The notes: generated from the letters alone by a model not told the origin. A stretch of 64,000 nt of DNA from Symsagittifera roscoffensis (GCF_963678635.1 NC_087066.1:31935301-31999300); one strand, 5' to 3'; shown: positions 10,859-24,478, counted from the first letter of the stretch. Numbers and translations are program-made.

Positions 10859-11741
10859 TGTAACATTCGCCCAAATACTACACAGCGACGGAGCGTAGAA
10901 AAAGTACCTATTAACGACTGGCAGGCGTCAGTTACCTTAATTCCACTCGTTTTTCACCGTCTCGACCTTGCCAGTTGATTTTCTGGTCTGTTTAGGGCTA
11001 AGTAAAAAGTTACTATTTTTAGGCCATCAGTCAAACGACTTTTGATCAGCTTTCGTTTACATGCGAACACAACTACATAGCTGAGTCTCGGATCCTCAGA
11101 CTACGTGATTGCCTTAAAAACACGGCTCGAACAACCTATTTTATTATGTTTTGGTGTGACAGTTCTATATTAAATCTATTGGAGATGGATTAACCCTTTC
11201 CTCTTTCTAGCTACTCATATTCTGAAATATCAAATAACACCGGTGTTAATTCAAAGTTCTATGGCATCAGAGTACCTAAAAAGTTAGTTTACTGCAGTCC
11301 TTCAAAATATAACAGTCTCTGGGGGACCAAGCCTCCGCTCCCGTAATCTTCTCGAGAAAACGTTCTTATCTCTCCCAATTTGTGGCACGGGAGGGCTCCG
11401 CGGAAAATTCTTTCCCCACTGAAGCTTCCTTTTCCACTAATTTCTACTGCTAAGGATCTTATCGTGTGTCATTGCCACGATAAGAGGCTTCGTTTTTCTC
11501 GTGTTCCCGTACGACCGTTTTTCCCTATATTTGTCGTTGTTCTGTTTTTTTGTTCCTTTTTGTCAAAATGGCCGTCTTTTTGTATTTCTCAGAAATACTT
11601 GCCCGTCAATCGAAATTTTAAAAATTTAAACTTCCGGAATTTTTCGACCCTCCTTCGCAGCACTTTTTTGTTACTAAGGCCTTTAGTCGTCTTTTTCTGT
11701 CCCGCCGGAAGGTTGCGCTGTGCCAATCTGGCAGAATGGCA
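10859..11741 (-). repeat. 3' LTR of element A
   Basis: On the plus strand it starts TGTAACATTCGCCC and ends GAATGGCA, so the element-sense LTR is TGCCATTC...GAATGTTACA with TG/CA ends. It is 883 bp and matches 23408-24289 closely and the LTRs of element B less closely (clearly the same family, several times more diverged). Confidence 0.9.
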
Positions 11742-12353
11742 CATACTCCCCGGACAAGTCCCCATCAATGTCCCTATTGATCTCATAACACCGGGTTATC
11801 GTCAAGTAGTACTCCAGTTCTCTATAACAAATCTTACAAATCGCATTAGAAAATGAAATTTATCTACTCCACCTCAACTCACTACGTGTCACAAATGGCA
11901 TCGTACTACATCTCACTGCCTTTCAACATTTTCACAAAAATTGCACCATGAGGAGTGTCCTAGATAAAATTTCTTTTCTGACTACTTACGTCATCTTGCC
12001 ATAAAACTTCTTTTCGCTCTTTGTGATTAAAAAGTTGGGACGTGGCACGGCCACGCACCCGTTAAAATTAACTTAACGTCACTCACCAATTATAATCAGT
12101 TATTTATGCGGTTCTATTTGATAATAAAACTTAAAAACTCTGTGGCTAGGAAAGTTACTAAGTTACTCACCCTTTTCGAGCAAGTTTACCCAAACTTACC
12201 ATGTCGCCACACAGTGAAATTGTGTCTTACACAGGTTAAAAACTTCGTTCGTGTTTAAAAAGGTAAAAATACTCTCCTATGTTCTATATATATACATAAG
12301 TAGCACAACTAAAATTTTCTTTCAACAATTTTAACAATTGTAACAATTTTCAA

Positions 12354-12372
12354 AGTTTGGTCTGACCAAACT
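12354..12372 (-). promoter_or_regulatory. Conserved 19-bp palindrome in the 3' UTR of A
   Basis: Perfect 9-bp arms around a single central base: AGTTTGGTC / GACCAAACT. The same palindrome sits at the same place in element B (52899-52917). It would form a strong RNA hairpin or a dyad binding site in the 3' untranslated region. Confidence 0.6.
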
Positions 12373-12515
12373 AGAACAAAACAAAAAGTTTAACAAGTTC
12401 AATAATCAAACTTGGTTGATTAGTTGAAGTTTTAACACACAAAGACAATCAAGTTTTTTCTCCTTCTCTTCCTTTCTTGTTCACGTCTCCACTTATCCTC
12501 TTCGTTCCATCATCT

Positions 12516-14281
12516 TCATTCCATTACTTCTCCATCCTGATCTTCAGCTTCACTGTCTTCTAGGACTTTTTCAAACATGTCCATGGAGTTGCGGGCCGTG
12601 CCCCAACTCTCCTGTTCCAACAGCTTCGGTTTGCAACAAGGTAGCAGGTCCACATTCACCTTTTGCTCCCGGTTCCTGCAAAAGCTGTTGTGAAGACACA
12701 GGCTCACATTTCGTCCTAGGTCAGCTCTTAAGACCTCTTTCTTCTCATCTTCAGTTACACAAGGCGCTCCAGCTACTCGCTTCATCGCCGTAGTGACCGC
12801 GTTTCTGTGCGTCAGAAATGCTCTCTTATAGGCTCCCGGTCCTATATCTAGCTGGAAAGATTGATAGGCTTCCGTGTTCCTCGACATGTGACGCTTCGCG
12901 CGTTCATACATCCATGACGTCATCACTGCACGGAACCAAGGCATCAACCTTTGCCTTGACCATATTCTTTCAATGGCTTTGGGTATTCTCAGAACCTTGC
13001 AAGTGGTTCTGAAAAGATCCAATTTGCGGCTCATCTTTACGTTGCTCAGCTGCTCAGGAGTCGGCACAGCCGTCTCCCGTTCACTTGTGTCCGCGTTAGC
13101 CTCCAACCACCTCACTGCCAGCATGGCACTAACTACCACGATTGACACCTGTTGATTCTGACCGGGCAACCCCGCAGAGTACAACTCCTCCACGTCCCAT
13201 ACTAGCATCAGATTCCCGCGTTTGGTGTACCATAACGTCTGCACCAAGCAGTGAAAAGGACACTCCCCATGGGTTCTCAATATGTTCCTTCGGGTCCGAT
13301 ACCCTGAGGCTCCCAGCAACGGTTCCACCTCCATCATAATTCTGTGCAAATCGTCTTTCTCTTCTATGGTGGGGAATTCAGTGGGTAACTGAAATCACCC
13401 AGCCGACCGTAGTTCATGGCAATCAGAGTCAGGAGTCCATCTAATCTCAAATCTGCCAACGCTTGGGTGAAGAGGTTCGCCGGCCCCTTCACGAAATTTT
13501 CATGACCAAATGTCACGTATAGGGCTAATATCAAGCCAATCGACAACTTCCTGATGTCCTTGACGAAACTCGCGATCAGGTTCCGAGATGCCCTCGGATA
13601 GCACGTCGACAGGAAGGATGGCGTCTATCCCACTCCCATTCCACCCAAGATTGCATCCGATCGCTCATACTGTGCCCTCGTGGCTAGCACGTCATCTTGG
13701 AACTTGTCCAGCGGCATCGTGTTTACGTCCTGCATCAATTTCAACATCATACCCCCAGCTAACTCCTGGGCATCAAACAAGTTCTTCATATACACGTGTA
13801 TCTCTTTGATCACTGCCGGCGCATGCTCGAACGCGTCCTCTCCCAAGGTGCACAGTCTTGGTGACAAGTACAATCATAAGTTGTTGTGCGGCTTCGTGCG
13901 CAAAGCCATTGCCATGAGAACTTCTTCCGCTGATGTCATGTTTTTCCTGACTGTCCTTCACTGCTCATTCTCTGCGTGATCCATCTGTCTGAACCAGAGA
14001 TCGTCAGCCACCTGTTGTACTAACAGATGATCGTCATCTACCCCTGGTCTTAACTTCAGCAACCTGGCGAAGTTGGACAGCTCCAACCCCAGAAACTCAT
14101 CTAACACCAACCGAGTTGTGCTACAATCTTTGAGTCCCTGTATGGCATTGGAAATGTCAGCCCAAACGGCAGGAAGCTCAGATCGGGATGGGCAATACTT
14201 GTTGGGGTCTACCACTCTGTTCGGGGCAGGAATTATCACGTTGAACCGTCCCTCTGCTATCGTTGTGACCATCGTGTACAC
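12516..14281 (-). pseudogene. Element A remnant of the C-terminal half of the giant ORF
   Basis: Minus-strand frames 13958-14281, 13773-13961, 13625-13873 and 13364-13546 match the first 300 or so residues of the 1966-codon frame of B. Frame 12516-13349 matches its last 277 residues (starts at MHRIMMEVEPLLGASGYRTR). The middle, about 1370 codons, is deleted; the junction is near 13385, where GRLGD from the N-terminal part is joined to out-of-frame sequence from the C-terminal part. Frameshifts also split the N-terminal part. Confidence 0.85.
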
Positions 14282-14293
14282 AAACTGAAGGGG

Positions 14294-17194
14294 TTATGGC
14301 AATGCAGCATACCCTGGTGACAACAAAAAGACCACCTTCACTACATTTTGGGCGAAACGTTGTTTTGCTGCTGTTTCTACCTCAGCCATCGCCGAGAACA
14401 TTGTCATTATTGCCTCTCCTATGACTTCATTGCTCGGGATCGACCCATCCGTCAGACGGGACAACAAACACCTGCTTTGCAGATGATCATTCGAGCCTGC
14501 AACCACTATCACCTGCGGCTCCATGCTGACCACCCTTCGCACACTTATCATCATGCCTATTGACTGTCCCCAGTCCAATTTAGGCGCCGTCAAGAAAATC
14601 GCGTCGGGCCAAAAGAGAGAACGGGGCGTGTAGAGATAGTCCGAACTCGCCACTATCAGGTACTTGGCAGCTTTCATATCCAAGGGATCATAAGCGGCAA
14701 ACAGGCCGTCACCGACTGGGGCCTTCAGTTCCCCGTATCTCCTGCCATCCCCATCCACCGTGGTCGCTCGGGGGTAGTCTCTTGAATATTCGCCAGGCGT
14801 CTGACCGGGTGGTTTAGCAAACTGCCTGTACATCTTGTGATGATTGTTATTAGGCTTGCTATCTGTCTGAAACTTGCCCTTACGAGCAGGTGGCGTCAGT
14901 TCCCCTGCTCTCTGGCGGACGTCCGTAAGAGACCGGGTATTCAGAGGTCCAAAGGTATTGTCCTGAGGCAATCCATTCAGGTCTGCGTGCTGGAGCGTTG
15001 TCGTGAAGCTGAACTGCTCCTGCTCTGCTAGCAGCTAATCCACGCCCGGTATTCGATATAGTCGCGACACTGTGGGATCTTCTCCGCCGATCATTCTCAT
15101 TGCGTCCTCCCGACACGTCAAGGTATTCATGTTCAACTTCGTTGACATGTCCGTCTTGTACTGTCCCCAATGACTAGGGTCTGGACGGTTCCAAAGCAGC
15201 ACGCTGCTTGGTTCAACTCCTTCCACCGGCACGGCGCTTGTCGACGGTCCTGCTGTTGAAGCAGTGTTTGCCATAGCGGTCGGGTCGTTCCTCCTAGACG
15301 CGGTCTGGGAGTTATTCCTGTTCTGATCAACCGATCTCCCAAGACGGCTTTCCAGCGGTTGTGCTCTGGGAGGAGGAGCAGTCCCTAGCCTCTCTCTTAT
15401 GTTTGAGCTCGGAGTGATGGGTGCAGCTGTAGCCGTCTCCGTTGCCAGGGGCCTTAGGTGGTTGACAAGGGATTCGGGCACGCTTCCCCTTATTCTACCT
15501 CCTCCGGTCGAACTGGTCCAAGCCAGAGAACTGGTCGCCCTCGACTCCTGCTCCACTTCCCTCAACTGCGTCTGAAATACGTCATTGATCCAGTGTCTCC
15601 CTTGTTGAGTGTTGAAATGTATCCCATCCCTGGTGAGCGCGATGTTCTCGAGATCCAGAAATCGCAGCTCGCCAGGGTTGTTTCCCACCAGACTGCGGGT
15701 CATTTCGTTCCACCGGGTCACGTTGCCATTCATTAAATCTGCCACTACGGTGCCCACCATCGGGTTCTGTGGTATCGTGCACAGCACCACAAGCATGGGC
15801 CTATACTTCTCCTTTAGTTCGTTCAGGAGGCAGACCAATAGAGGCTCTCACTTGCTCTCCGGAGTCACTGGGGCTCTCGAGACGTCGTTGGTTCCCAGCA
15901 TTATTACCAGCGTATCCAGGTAATCTTCGCTCTGGAACTCCATCATCTTGATGACCTGAGCCACTGAGGCTCTTCCAAAGGAGAAGATCTCATTCAGATC
16001 CCTCACCAAACTGTCTCCTATGATCAAGTGGCGATTCCCTGGGGGAATTACCTGGTCGCTCGTAGCGGGCTTCCAGCTCATGTCATTCAGACAGGCTCGA
16101 GGATGCTCCGCGGCCACTTGCGTGAACTGGTGACGTGCCATCAGATTCTTCCTAATGTCTAACACGCGAGACTTTTGAAAGGTTCCGCCATGCGCAGTCC
16201 CCGAGGACGCTACCGTGCGGGGCGCTCGCTCCGAACTATTGGATGAATGATCTCGACGTTGGGAATGGACGATCCTACCCAATGTCCGCCCAGTGGTTCT
16301 GTTATTCTCATCCATTGTTGCTCTGGCCACTTGGTTGAATGATTCTTGGAACTGGGGAGCGAGATAGGTGTCAGAAGGGTCTGGTATAGTGTTCCTCTGA
16401 CTGGGAGCAGACTGTTGTGTCTGCTGAGGAGCCTCGGTCCCTCACGATGTACACAGCTCCTGTACTCTTGTCTTGGGGCGTGTGTCCCTGGATCATGCCG
16501 AGGACTTCATCGTCGCCAGAAGCTCCTGTGACACTTGGCTCACCTTTGCCATATACAGCTCCTTCAGGTGCTTTATTTCATCCTCCTTGTAGGCCACCTG
16601 CAGATCTTCGTACTTCTTTTTTCATTCGTCTCTTTCTCGAGCTATCGCCCTATACTCCTGGAGTTTGGCACACAACTCGCTCTGATCTCTCTCTTTCTTC
16701 TCCAACGTCTCAATCGTCTCCGACGTCTGGATCTCTATTTCGCTCACCCTCACTCTCTTCGGAGGAGGAGCAGCTGTTGGAGAGTCGACTGAATGTGACG
16801 GGCCTGGCCCATCACGTTGTCTTTTCGCTCCGATGAGCGGCTGCGCAGGTTGGATCGGCAAGGGCATCTCACCTAGCCGGTGGTCCCTCTGTTCACCTAC
16901 TCTTGGCTCACGATCCAGGTCGCGGCCAGACATTTCTCCACGCCGCCACCTCATCAGTCGGTTTCGACCTCTCTCGGCGGTCCCGGACTCACCGAAGGCC
17001 AACATCAACACCACTTCTGTAAGGCCATAACCTCGACCCTCTCGTCCTAACGCATTGAGGAGCGCAACCACAAACATCGCCAGCCCCGGGTCTTCTCGTG
17101 TAAAGTCACAATCGATCAGCCGCTGATAGTTCTCGTCTAGAGTCGCTCCTAGACTCGCTGAGAGGAATTCCATTAGTTCATTCGTGTCACCCAT
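14294..17194 (-). pseudogene. Element A copy of the SGNH-hydrolase ORF, frameshifted
   Basis: Minus-strand frames 16622-17194, 15848-16330, 15035-15838 and 14294-14971 together cover the whole 986-codon ORF of element B. The start context (AAGAAATGGGTGAC) is the same. This copy keeps residues that B has lost: block III of the SGNH module reads GTND (15880-15900; B has VTND), and the second module reads AGSNDH (B has AGSYDH). Its last codons read through SPGYAALP where B has TAA after SPG, then stop one codon later at a TAA that is GAA in B. Frameshifts make it non-functional. Confidence 0.85.
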
Positions 17195-17708
17195 TTCTTA
17201 TCATGTTGATTCTTGTTGTCGTGAAGTTTCTTCCGGATCGTTTAACTCAATGAATTCAATAAACAATTCCTGATCAATCAAGATCTAAAAAACAAGTCGC
17301 GACTTACAATCATCATTTTTGGATAAAACATCATTCAAATCTTTAAAACTCTTCATTGAAATTCTCTTCTCAATTCTGATTTAAAAATTTAGCACCAAGG
17401 CGGATCGTGCCAAGTTAGCACAAATGAGCGCTGTCACCTTGACTACCTGGAGTATCCTAGGTCTTTTATGACACAAAACATAAAACATATCATAACAATA
17501 ACATAACACATAAGCATCACACATCTACACTATCACATACGAACATAATCCCTAATAGCTAACCTAAACTTAATCCTATTCTAAAACTTGACCCTAATTC
17601 TTATCAAGTGAACTTAATGAAAACCACTTATCGCCGAATGCAATTCCTAGCATATGCTCAGATAGTATTTTTTATGTAAGTAAACCTCTATGTCAGTTTC
17701 TGAAAATA
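17195..17708 (-). other. Spacer between pol and the giant ORF in element A
   Basis: Corresponds to 43447-43914 of B. It contains on the minus strand the conserved pyrimidine-rich TTGTTTTTTAG (about 17288-17300) found just before the ORF start in B. No coding frame. Confidence 0.6.
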
Positions 17709-20686
17709 TCACATGTACAAGGGCGTACAACTCTCTCGGATGTAGCTTTCCCCTATTAGGATCATATACTGGTAACGAGAGAGAGTATAAGGTAGAGTTT
17801 CATCGTCCACCTCTACTCGCTCGGTCAACTCCAGATCCAGTGGTAGGTCGCAATCGTCCACCACCTCATTCCCGTCGTTTTTGTCACGAGTACCCCTTTC
17901 ATTCACCTTACAAGCAGGATCCACTATCAAATAGTCTCCCTCTTGTATGTCCACTGGGATGCACGAGTCCTCTGACGAGGCATTGTGTGGTTTGATATTT
18001 TCGTAATGAGCTGCTCTTCCAGTGCTCAATCGATAAAAACGACCTCCTTGGTGCACCTCTGTTATCTGAAATGAACCACGCCATTTCTTTAATTTTTTCT
18101 TGGTTCCCTTTGTGGAACCACTTCCTGGAACACCCAGACGTAGTCGCCAACTGAGTAGGCTTTTGCATTGGCTGTCCTTTTATCAAACCTCCTTTTTTGT
18201 CTAATTGCGTATTCCTCCTGCATAAGTCATTGAGGTCCTCCTGTCTTCTAATAACATCCCGCACGTACGTTTGCGATGCTGTTCTCTTCCCTTCATATTC
18301 AGGGTAGAAAAACGTCAACGGAAGCGCTTTTTCGTGACCCGTTAGCATCATGTGCGGACTTATTCCCGTGGTGGAATGCTCCGTGCTGTTGTAAGCACCC
18401 ATCACTTGCGGCAAGTGCTTGTCCCAGTCATCCATGTAGCGTGAGCAATAGACTCTCAGCATGGATACCAGTGTGCGATTTTGCCTCTCGACCAGGCCAT
18501 TCGTTTGCGGGTGATAAGTGGTCGATCGGGCCTGCGCTACCTGCGACCTTTTAATTAACTCCTTCGTGAGATCACCCACGAATGCTTTGCCATTGTCCGA
18601 TTGGAATGTAATGGGGCAGCCATGCCTCGCTATCCACACTTTTATCAAATGATCGCATGTTTCTTCCGCCGATGCTGTCATGCAGGGTGCTGCCACCGCA
18701 TATTTCGTAAAATGGTCGATCATTACCAGCACCTGATTATAGCCCGTTGCTGTCATGCAGATCTTCTGATGATCAATTTGCACCATTTCGTTGAATCCCG
18801 ACGACTCTATTGACTGTAGGGGGAACCTTAGTTTCCTGGGATCCTTCGCCTGTTGACATGACTGGCATGCGGCGATCCACTTCTTACAAGCCTTCTTCAA
18901 TCCCGGCCATTCGAATCGTTTTTGTATCCTGTTGTACACTTTGTCCACTACTTGATGGCCCATCTGATCATGTGAACGAAAGAACAATTCAGTCTGGTAC
19001 AACTGTGGTAATACTATCGAATTGTACTTGTAAAGGACCTTGTCCTCTTCTTTTTGTTTACAGGCTACGATTCCGTCTTTATTCAGGTACAGTAGGTCTT
19101 TTATCTTTATGTAAAACTGCTTCAAAATCTTGTAGCTGTCCTCCTCCAAATCTCCTTTGTCAGGTGCTCCATTCTCGATCCATCTCTTCAGATTGCTCGT
19201 CATTCTATCATTTCGTTGAGCCCTTAGAAGATCCGACAGCCGGTATCTGGCTTTCAGATACGTCTTTATCACGTTTAATTGCCCGCTCATTATCTCCGGA
19301 GCATGAGCATCGTCCATCAACTTGACACACCATATCTTCTTCAAAGGCTACGCTTCCTGCACAGATGGTTCCAGATTGGTACGGACGACCGTACCATGTG
19401 GCAGCAGTCTGGTTGGGCGTTTCGAGACTGCTATCAGCTCGAGCTCATCGGCGGCATTATCTACACAGTGCCCTCTTCATCTGAGGTGTACCTGTCCCTG
19501 TCTGGATCTTGATGCATTTCTCGGTCCAGCCCGCGCTGCTTCCAGTCTACCAACAAGGAGTGGATCGCGATCTCCGATATATCGGAATTGGAAGTTGTTT
19601 CAGATGTGTTGTCCCAGGACTGGGGCCTCGAGTCAACACTTGAGCCGACTGATTCCCCAACACCATATTCCAAGTTGTCTGAGATGTTTCTCGACTCCCC
19701 GGACAAAAATCTGTCCCTCGGTTGCCTCGAATCCGACTCCCCGGACAACATTCTATCCCTCAGTTGTCTAAACAACCTCTCCCCGGACAAGTCGTCCTGT
19801 ACGGGCTCAAAGGTGTCAGACTCCTCAGACAAGTCGTCCTTGACGGGCTCGAAGGTATCAGACTCCCCGAACATTGTCTCGTCCCCGGACGAGCAATCTG
19901 GGCTCGGCTCGTATTCTTCTCTTGCATCCGTGAAATTCACTTTCATCGCAAAGCTAGATCTCGACTTGATCCTGACTTCTTCAGTGGCTTGGGTCTGATT
20001 CAGTGCCCCATGTTCAGTGAACGAAGTTCTCAACAAGACCTCCTTCGGCATTGAGCTCACCAGCTGGTTGACAATCGACCTGCAATCCCGTTCAACACCT
20101 CGGCTGCGAATGGACACTGGCCTCTTCTCTTTTTTCTCAGTGACAGTCAACCGCTGCATGGTCTCCATCCAGTCGCGATCATGCCTATCCACTTCCCTGT
20201 CCAACAAGTCACGGAGCTTCCCCATGACGTCCGGTGCCACGTTCACCGTCCTGTTCAATAGAGCTATGCTGTTTATACCCTGCCTGGTAAGTTCTTGCTG
20301 TACCAAATTGAATCGGACTAGCAGATCCAGCGGAACGGGCTCGCCCCTGGCTAAAACCTTTATCTCCGCGGCCGTCTCCACTGGAAGGTCAGGGTGTCCG
20401 GGTATAGGATGCCCTGACTTGTCTAACCACCTAGTAAGTGGCAGTTTGTCGTTAGTTTCCTTGTCCAGAAATGAAAACCCGTCTTTGATATCCGATTGGT
20501 TGGCCTGCTTCTCCTCGAGGCGCTCATAGAATTCTGTTTTTTTTTACTGAGGCCATCTGCGTTCTGATGCTTATCACGGGTACGGTGCTCTATGATCATG
20601 TGGTATCCATCTAGGCGCACGATCCAACGACCAATACAACTTTGGTCCATTGAATAGGTTTTCAGCCAGGCAAGGGCACAAATCAA
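17709..20686 (-). pseudogene. Element A pol remnant: RNase H end, linker, integrase
   Basis: Frame 20423-20686 holds the end of RNase H (LAWLKTYSMDQSCIGRW, then HQNADGLS). Frame 19461-20381 is the long acidic linker, with more SGES-type repeats than B. Frame 17908-19344 is integrase with the HHCC domain and the catalytic set D (QIDHQK), D (SDNGKA), E (GLVERQNR). Its RFEWPGLKK keeps the tryptophan that is a TGA stop in B, and LSTGRAAH keeps the glycine that is a TGA in B. It ends in a 1-kb deletion that removes the macro domain; the residual tail is out of frame. Confidence 0.85.
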
Positions 20687-23407
20687 TAAAACTTATTCCT
20701 AAAGAAAAAGACTTCCCTCAATCGGAACGATCCGAAAGAACGAAGCCCAGGACGCAGTCTTCTCAAGTGAGTGTGTATTTGCCTAAAACACCCACCGAGG
20801 TCTTCTTTTAGGTGTCCTGCGATTGCCCGAGCTGTCCGTCTAAGTAGCTCAAGGCAACCTTTGATCGAAAATTTCTAAAGTCTATGAAAAAGCTCCCCCA
20901 CACCCGGAACGCTCCAAGTGCGCGAGAGCAGGGAACAACTTTTCTTCTCAAGTGAGTGTGTATCTGCCTAATACACTCACCGAGGTCTTCTTCTATATGT
21001 TCCCAGATTGCCCGAGCTTTCCTATTAAGTAGCTCAAGGCAACCACACAACCAAAATCACAAACAAAAAATTTTTGGTTCGGGTACTTCTGATACACCCG
21101 ATCTAGAATCCAAAGTTGATCACGAACTTCCGGGTCAAAATGGGCTCCTATGATCATAATAAGCACGCCTAATATCCTAATATGGTCCTAATTAAATGGA
21201 TATTTTCCGTTTCCCAAATTGCAACAGAAGGTTTCCTCATGTTTCAACAAGGAGGGTTGTTAAGAGGTTTAAGTCTCTCCGGAGGGTTACTTCGGAAAGT
21301 TGTTAGGTCACTTAGACTACTTCGAAGGGTTACCTCGGAGGGTACCCTAGCCACCCAAGTGACTTCGGAGGGTTCCTCTTCACTCACTAAGGAGGGTCAA
21401 TTAGAGGCTTGATATGCTCCGGAGGGTTACCTCGGAGGAATCTTCCAAAATTTTCAAATTTTTTAACCTCACTTAGAAGGGTCTTCCACTAGCTCCAAAA
21501 AGCGTCAAAACAAGCTAAAAGCTCTATGGGGGTTTGTTTTAACTTCTTCGGAGGATCCCGTGGAAAATTTCCACTAAGGAGGGTTGCTAAAGTGCTTAAG
21601 TCACTCCGGAGGGTTACTCCGGAGGGTTACTCCGGAGGGTTCCGCAAAAATCAAGAAAACGGGTTATTTTACCGCGGTAAAGTCTCCAAAAGCGGTCCAA
21701 CTGACTTAAAACTAGTTGGGCTGACACGGTCAACCTTCCCAGTAGGATAAAAAAGGCGATTTGATAACACTTTCTGCCGCTCGGAGGGTTACCTCTAATT
21801 TGGACCCTCCGAACCAACAAATTCTAAAAAATTTTTCTTTTCCGAGGTTATCAACCCAAAAACGGTTGCGGTCCGGAAAAGTGGTCCAAAACGTCGACTT
21901 ATGGTACCAAAATTTTTCCAATCGGCAGACTAGTCTTTGAGAAATCGCCAAAAACGTGTTTGTCCAAATGGCCTTTTTTCACCACCAACTTTTTCCGCAA
22001 TTCCTTTTGAAAGTACCTAAAAACACTTGAAACGAGCGTAGTAGCCCTGTACGGCACTGGAATAGTGCAAAAAACCGGACCAAATTAGTTTGGAGACAAA
22101 AATTTGGCCAATAACTATCAAATTTGGACCCTCCGATTCCTTCCTTTTCCAATCCTTAAGTCGTTAGCTCTATCCACGGAGCTAATCAGATGGTTACTCA
22201 AAAATTTTTCTGGCAGCCGAGCACGTTATGCTAGCACGCTCTTCACACAAAAATTTTTTTGCTCTAACTCTAAAAACTTTAAGACTCGATCCCCAAAACA
22301 GATTGACAAAATTCAGAAAATTATCGAAATTTTGATCGAAAAGTTTTTGTTTTTCCCAACTTCTACTGAGTCTTTTCTCACGCGGTTTCTTTAGTCAGGG
22401 GGATCGAACTACGTAGCTACTCCCTATAAAAAAAATTTTTACTGTTCGGAAAAGCTCGGATATCCAAAAGTTTGGGGGTCTATGGTTTGTCGAAAATCAG
22501 TAATTTGGGTGTTTCTTGGGTCTAATTAGGAGATAATTGATATAATAAGGATAATAACCTATTAGTAGTCGTTATTGAATAGTACCTTACCCTCCTTTGC
22601 ACCAAAATACCCGAATTAAGACCTTTAACTCGGAAGTTTGTAATCGATGGAGGGTACAATCGGACCACGCCAATCTTGCCCCCCACCACTTAAGTTTTGA
22701 TGAAATAGTACCCGAACGATACCAAAATTGTTTCAACGATACCCAACAGTCGTTGTGGATGTTGTCCCTGATGTCCTTGTTGAGTGTGGAACACGTCGGT
22801 CAGCTTGCTACTCTACCCTCCGGCCACCGGCAAAATCACCATTAACGGGCTTAAATACTCAAATTACACTCAAGGGAGGGTATCCAACCCTTCACCAAAA
22901 CACACAATCTTTCTATCAGAAATGATATAAATCAATCTGAAACAACAACAAATAGGAAAGCCAGATAATATTTTGTCGGGAAATAATAAATAAACTGTCA
23001 TTTGATGTTTTTTTTACTGTTTTTTAATCATTTTTGGTTTTTTTTACTGTTTTTGTACTTTTTGGTTTTCAAGTAAAATTGTTTTTCGCTTTTTCTTGGC
23101 TATACACTATTTTTGTTTAGAATTACGCATTCTCTTTAACTGTTTTTGGTCCCAGGGCCTCGGGTTAAGAGGGCTCATGACTTCCCACATAACCCTCCGA
23201 TCCCCAGAATTTTCGTTCTTAACTAGGTTAAAAAGCTAATTCGTACCAGGTGGAGGGTTCGCACTTTCCGCCTAGTAGAATGCAGGTTATTAGGGCCTTT
23301 AACTCGGGCATAGGCCAGCAGCGGAGGGTTCGTCGCTGAAAAGTTTGCTGATTGTGACGGTCTATTGCCTTTAACAGGGCCACCCAGGAGCGCCATAAAA
23401 ATGTCTA
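20687..23407 (-). other. Leader (5' UTR) of element A
   Basis: Non-coding, equivalent to the B leader but without the 1.7-kb duplication. It contains the two hairpin units (20748-20819 and 20931-21004), many GGAGGGTTAC/ACTCCGGAG motifs between about 21240 and 21650, and the PBS-proximal hairpin (23240-23280). The primer-binding-site candidate TGGCGCTCCTGGGTGG lies on the minus strand at about 23378-23395. The deletion joining leader to RNase H is near 20685. Confidence 0.75.
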
Positions 23408-24289
23408 TATAACATTCGCCCAAATACTACACAGCGACGGAGCGTAGAAAAAGTACCTATTAACGACTGGCAGGCGTCAGTTACCTTAATTCCACTCGTT
23501 TTTCACCGTCTCGACCTTGCCAGTTGATTTTCTGGTCTGTTTAGGGCTAAGTAAAAAGTTACTATTTTTAGGCCATCAGTCAAACGACTTTTGATCAGCT
23601 TTCGTTTACATGCGAACACAACTACATAGCTGAGTCTCGGATCCTCAGACTACGTGATTGCTTTAAAAACACGGCTCGAACAACCTATTTTATTATGTTT
23701 TGGTGTGACAGTTCTATATTAAATCTATTGGAGATGGATTGACCCTTTCCTCTTTCTAGCTACTCATATTCTGAAATATCAAAAACACCGGTGTTAATTC
23801 AAAGTTCTATGGCATCAGAGTAGTTAAAAAGTTAGTTTACTGCAGTCCTTCAACATATAACAGTCTCTGGGGGACCAAGCCTCCGCTCTCGTAATCTTCT
23901 CGAGAAAACGTTCTTATCTCTCCCAATTTGTGGCACGGGAGGGTTCCGCGGAATTTTCCTTCCCCACTGAAGCTTCCTTTTCCACTAATTTCCACTGCTA
24001 AGGATCTTATCGTGTGTTATTGCCACGATAAGAGGCTTCGTTTTTCTCGTGTTCCCGTACGACCGTTTTTCCCTATATTTGTCGTTGTTCTGTTTTTTTA
24101 TTCCTATTCGTCAAAATGGCCGTCTTTTTGAATTTCTCAGAAATACTTGCCCGTCAATCGAAATTTTAAAAATTTAAACTTCCGGAATTTTTCGACCCTC
24201 CTTCGCAGCACTTTTTTGTTACTAAGGCCTTTAGTCGTCTTTTTCTTCCCCGCCGGAAGGTTGCGCTGTGCCAATCTGGCAGAATGGCA
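23408..24289 (-). repeat. 5' LTR of element A
   Basis: 882 bp, matching 10859-11741. Its inner end has mutated from TGTAAC to TATAAC on the plus strand. The outer end is GAATGGCA, followed by CACTG. Contains the same GGAGGGTCGAAAAATTCC-type block as the other LTR on the element sense strand. Confidence 0.9.
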
Positions 24290-24478
24290 CACTGTAGTGC
24301 AAGCCTAATGTATTCAGGATAGTAGGCGTCAAACTAAATATAGAATTGTTGTGCCAATCGAGCAATTTCAACCCCCAAATATTAAGAATCCGGCGCAAAT
24401 TTCATGCGAGGAGGTGATCAACCGCCAGGGCCAGATAAGTGAAGCGGAGAGGTACTTAGATAACAGCGAGAAGCTGGA

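Larger units (their letters stand above)
10859..24289 (-). mobile_element. Element A: deleted giant Ty3/gypsy LTR retrotransposon
   Basis: Bounded by two LTRs of 883 and 882 bp that differ by roughly 20 substitutions. Read on the minus strand it has leader, a partial pol (end of RNase H, linker, integrase) and broken versions of the two large downstream ORFs of element B. Aligned to B it lacks about 5.8 kb (gag, protease, RT, most of RNase H; junction near 20685), about 1.0 kb (macro domain; junction near 17806) and about 4.1 kb (middle of the second large ORF; junction near 13385). It is a non-autonomous derivative. Flanks GGCTG (10854-10858) and CACTG (24290-24294) share only CTG, so a target duplication is not clear. 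Confidence 0.9.

Noticed and set aside
12516-20686. Plus-strand ORFs across element A (for example 16417-16836, 18810-19325, 20017-20529)
   Set aside because: They lie antisense to pol and the large ORFs; their sequences are reverse shadows with the composition bias of the coding strand and have no motifs.
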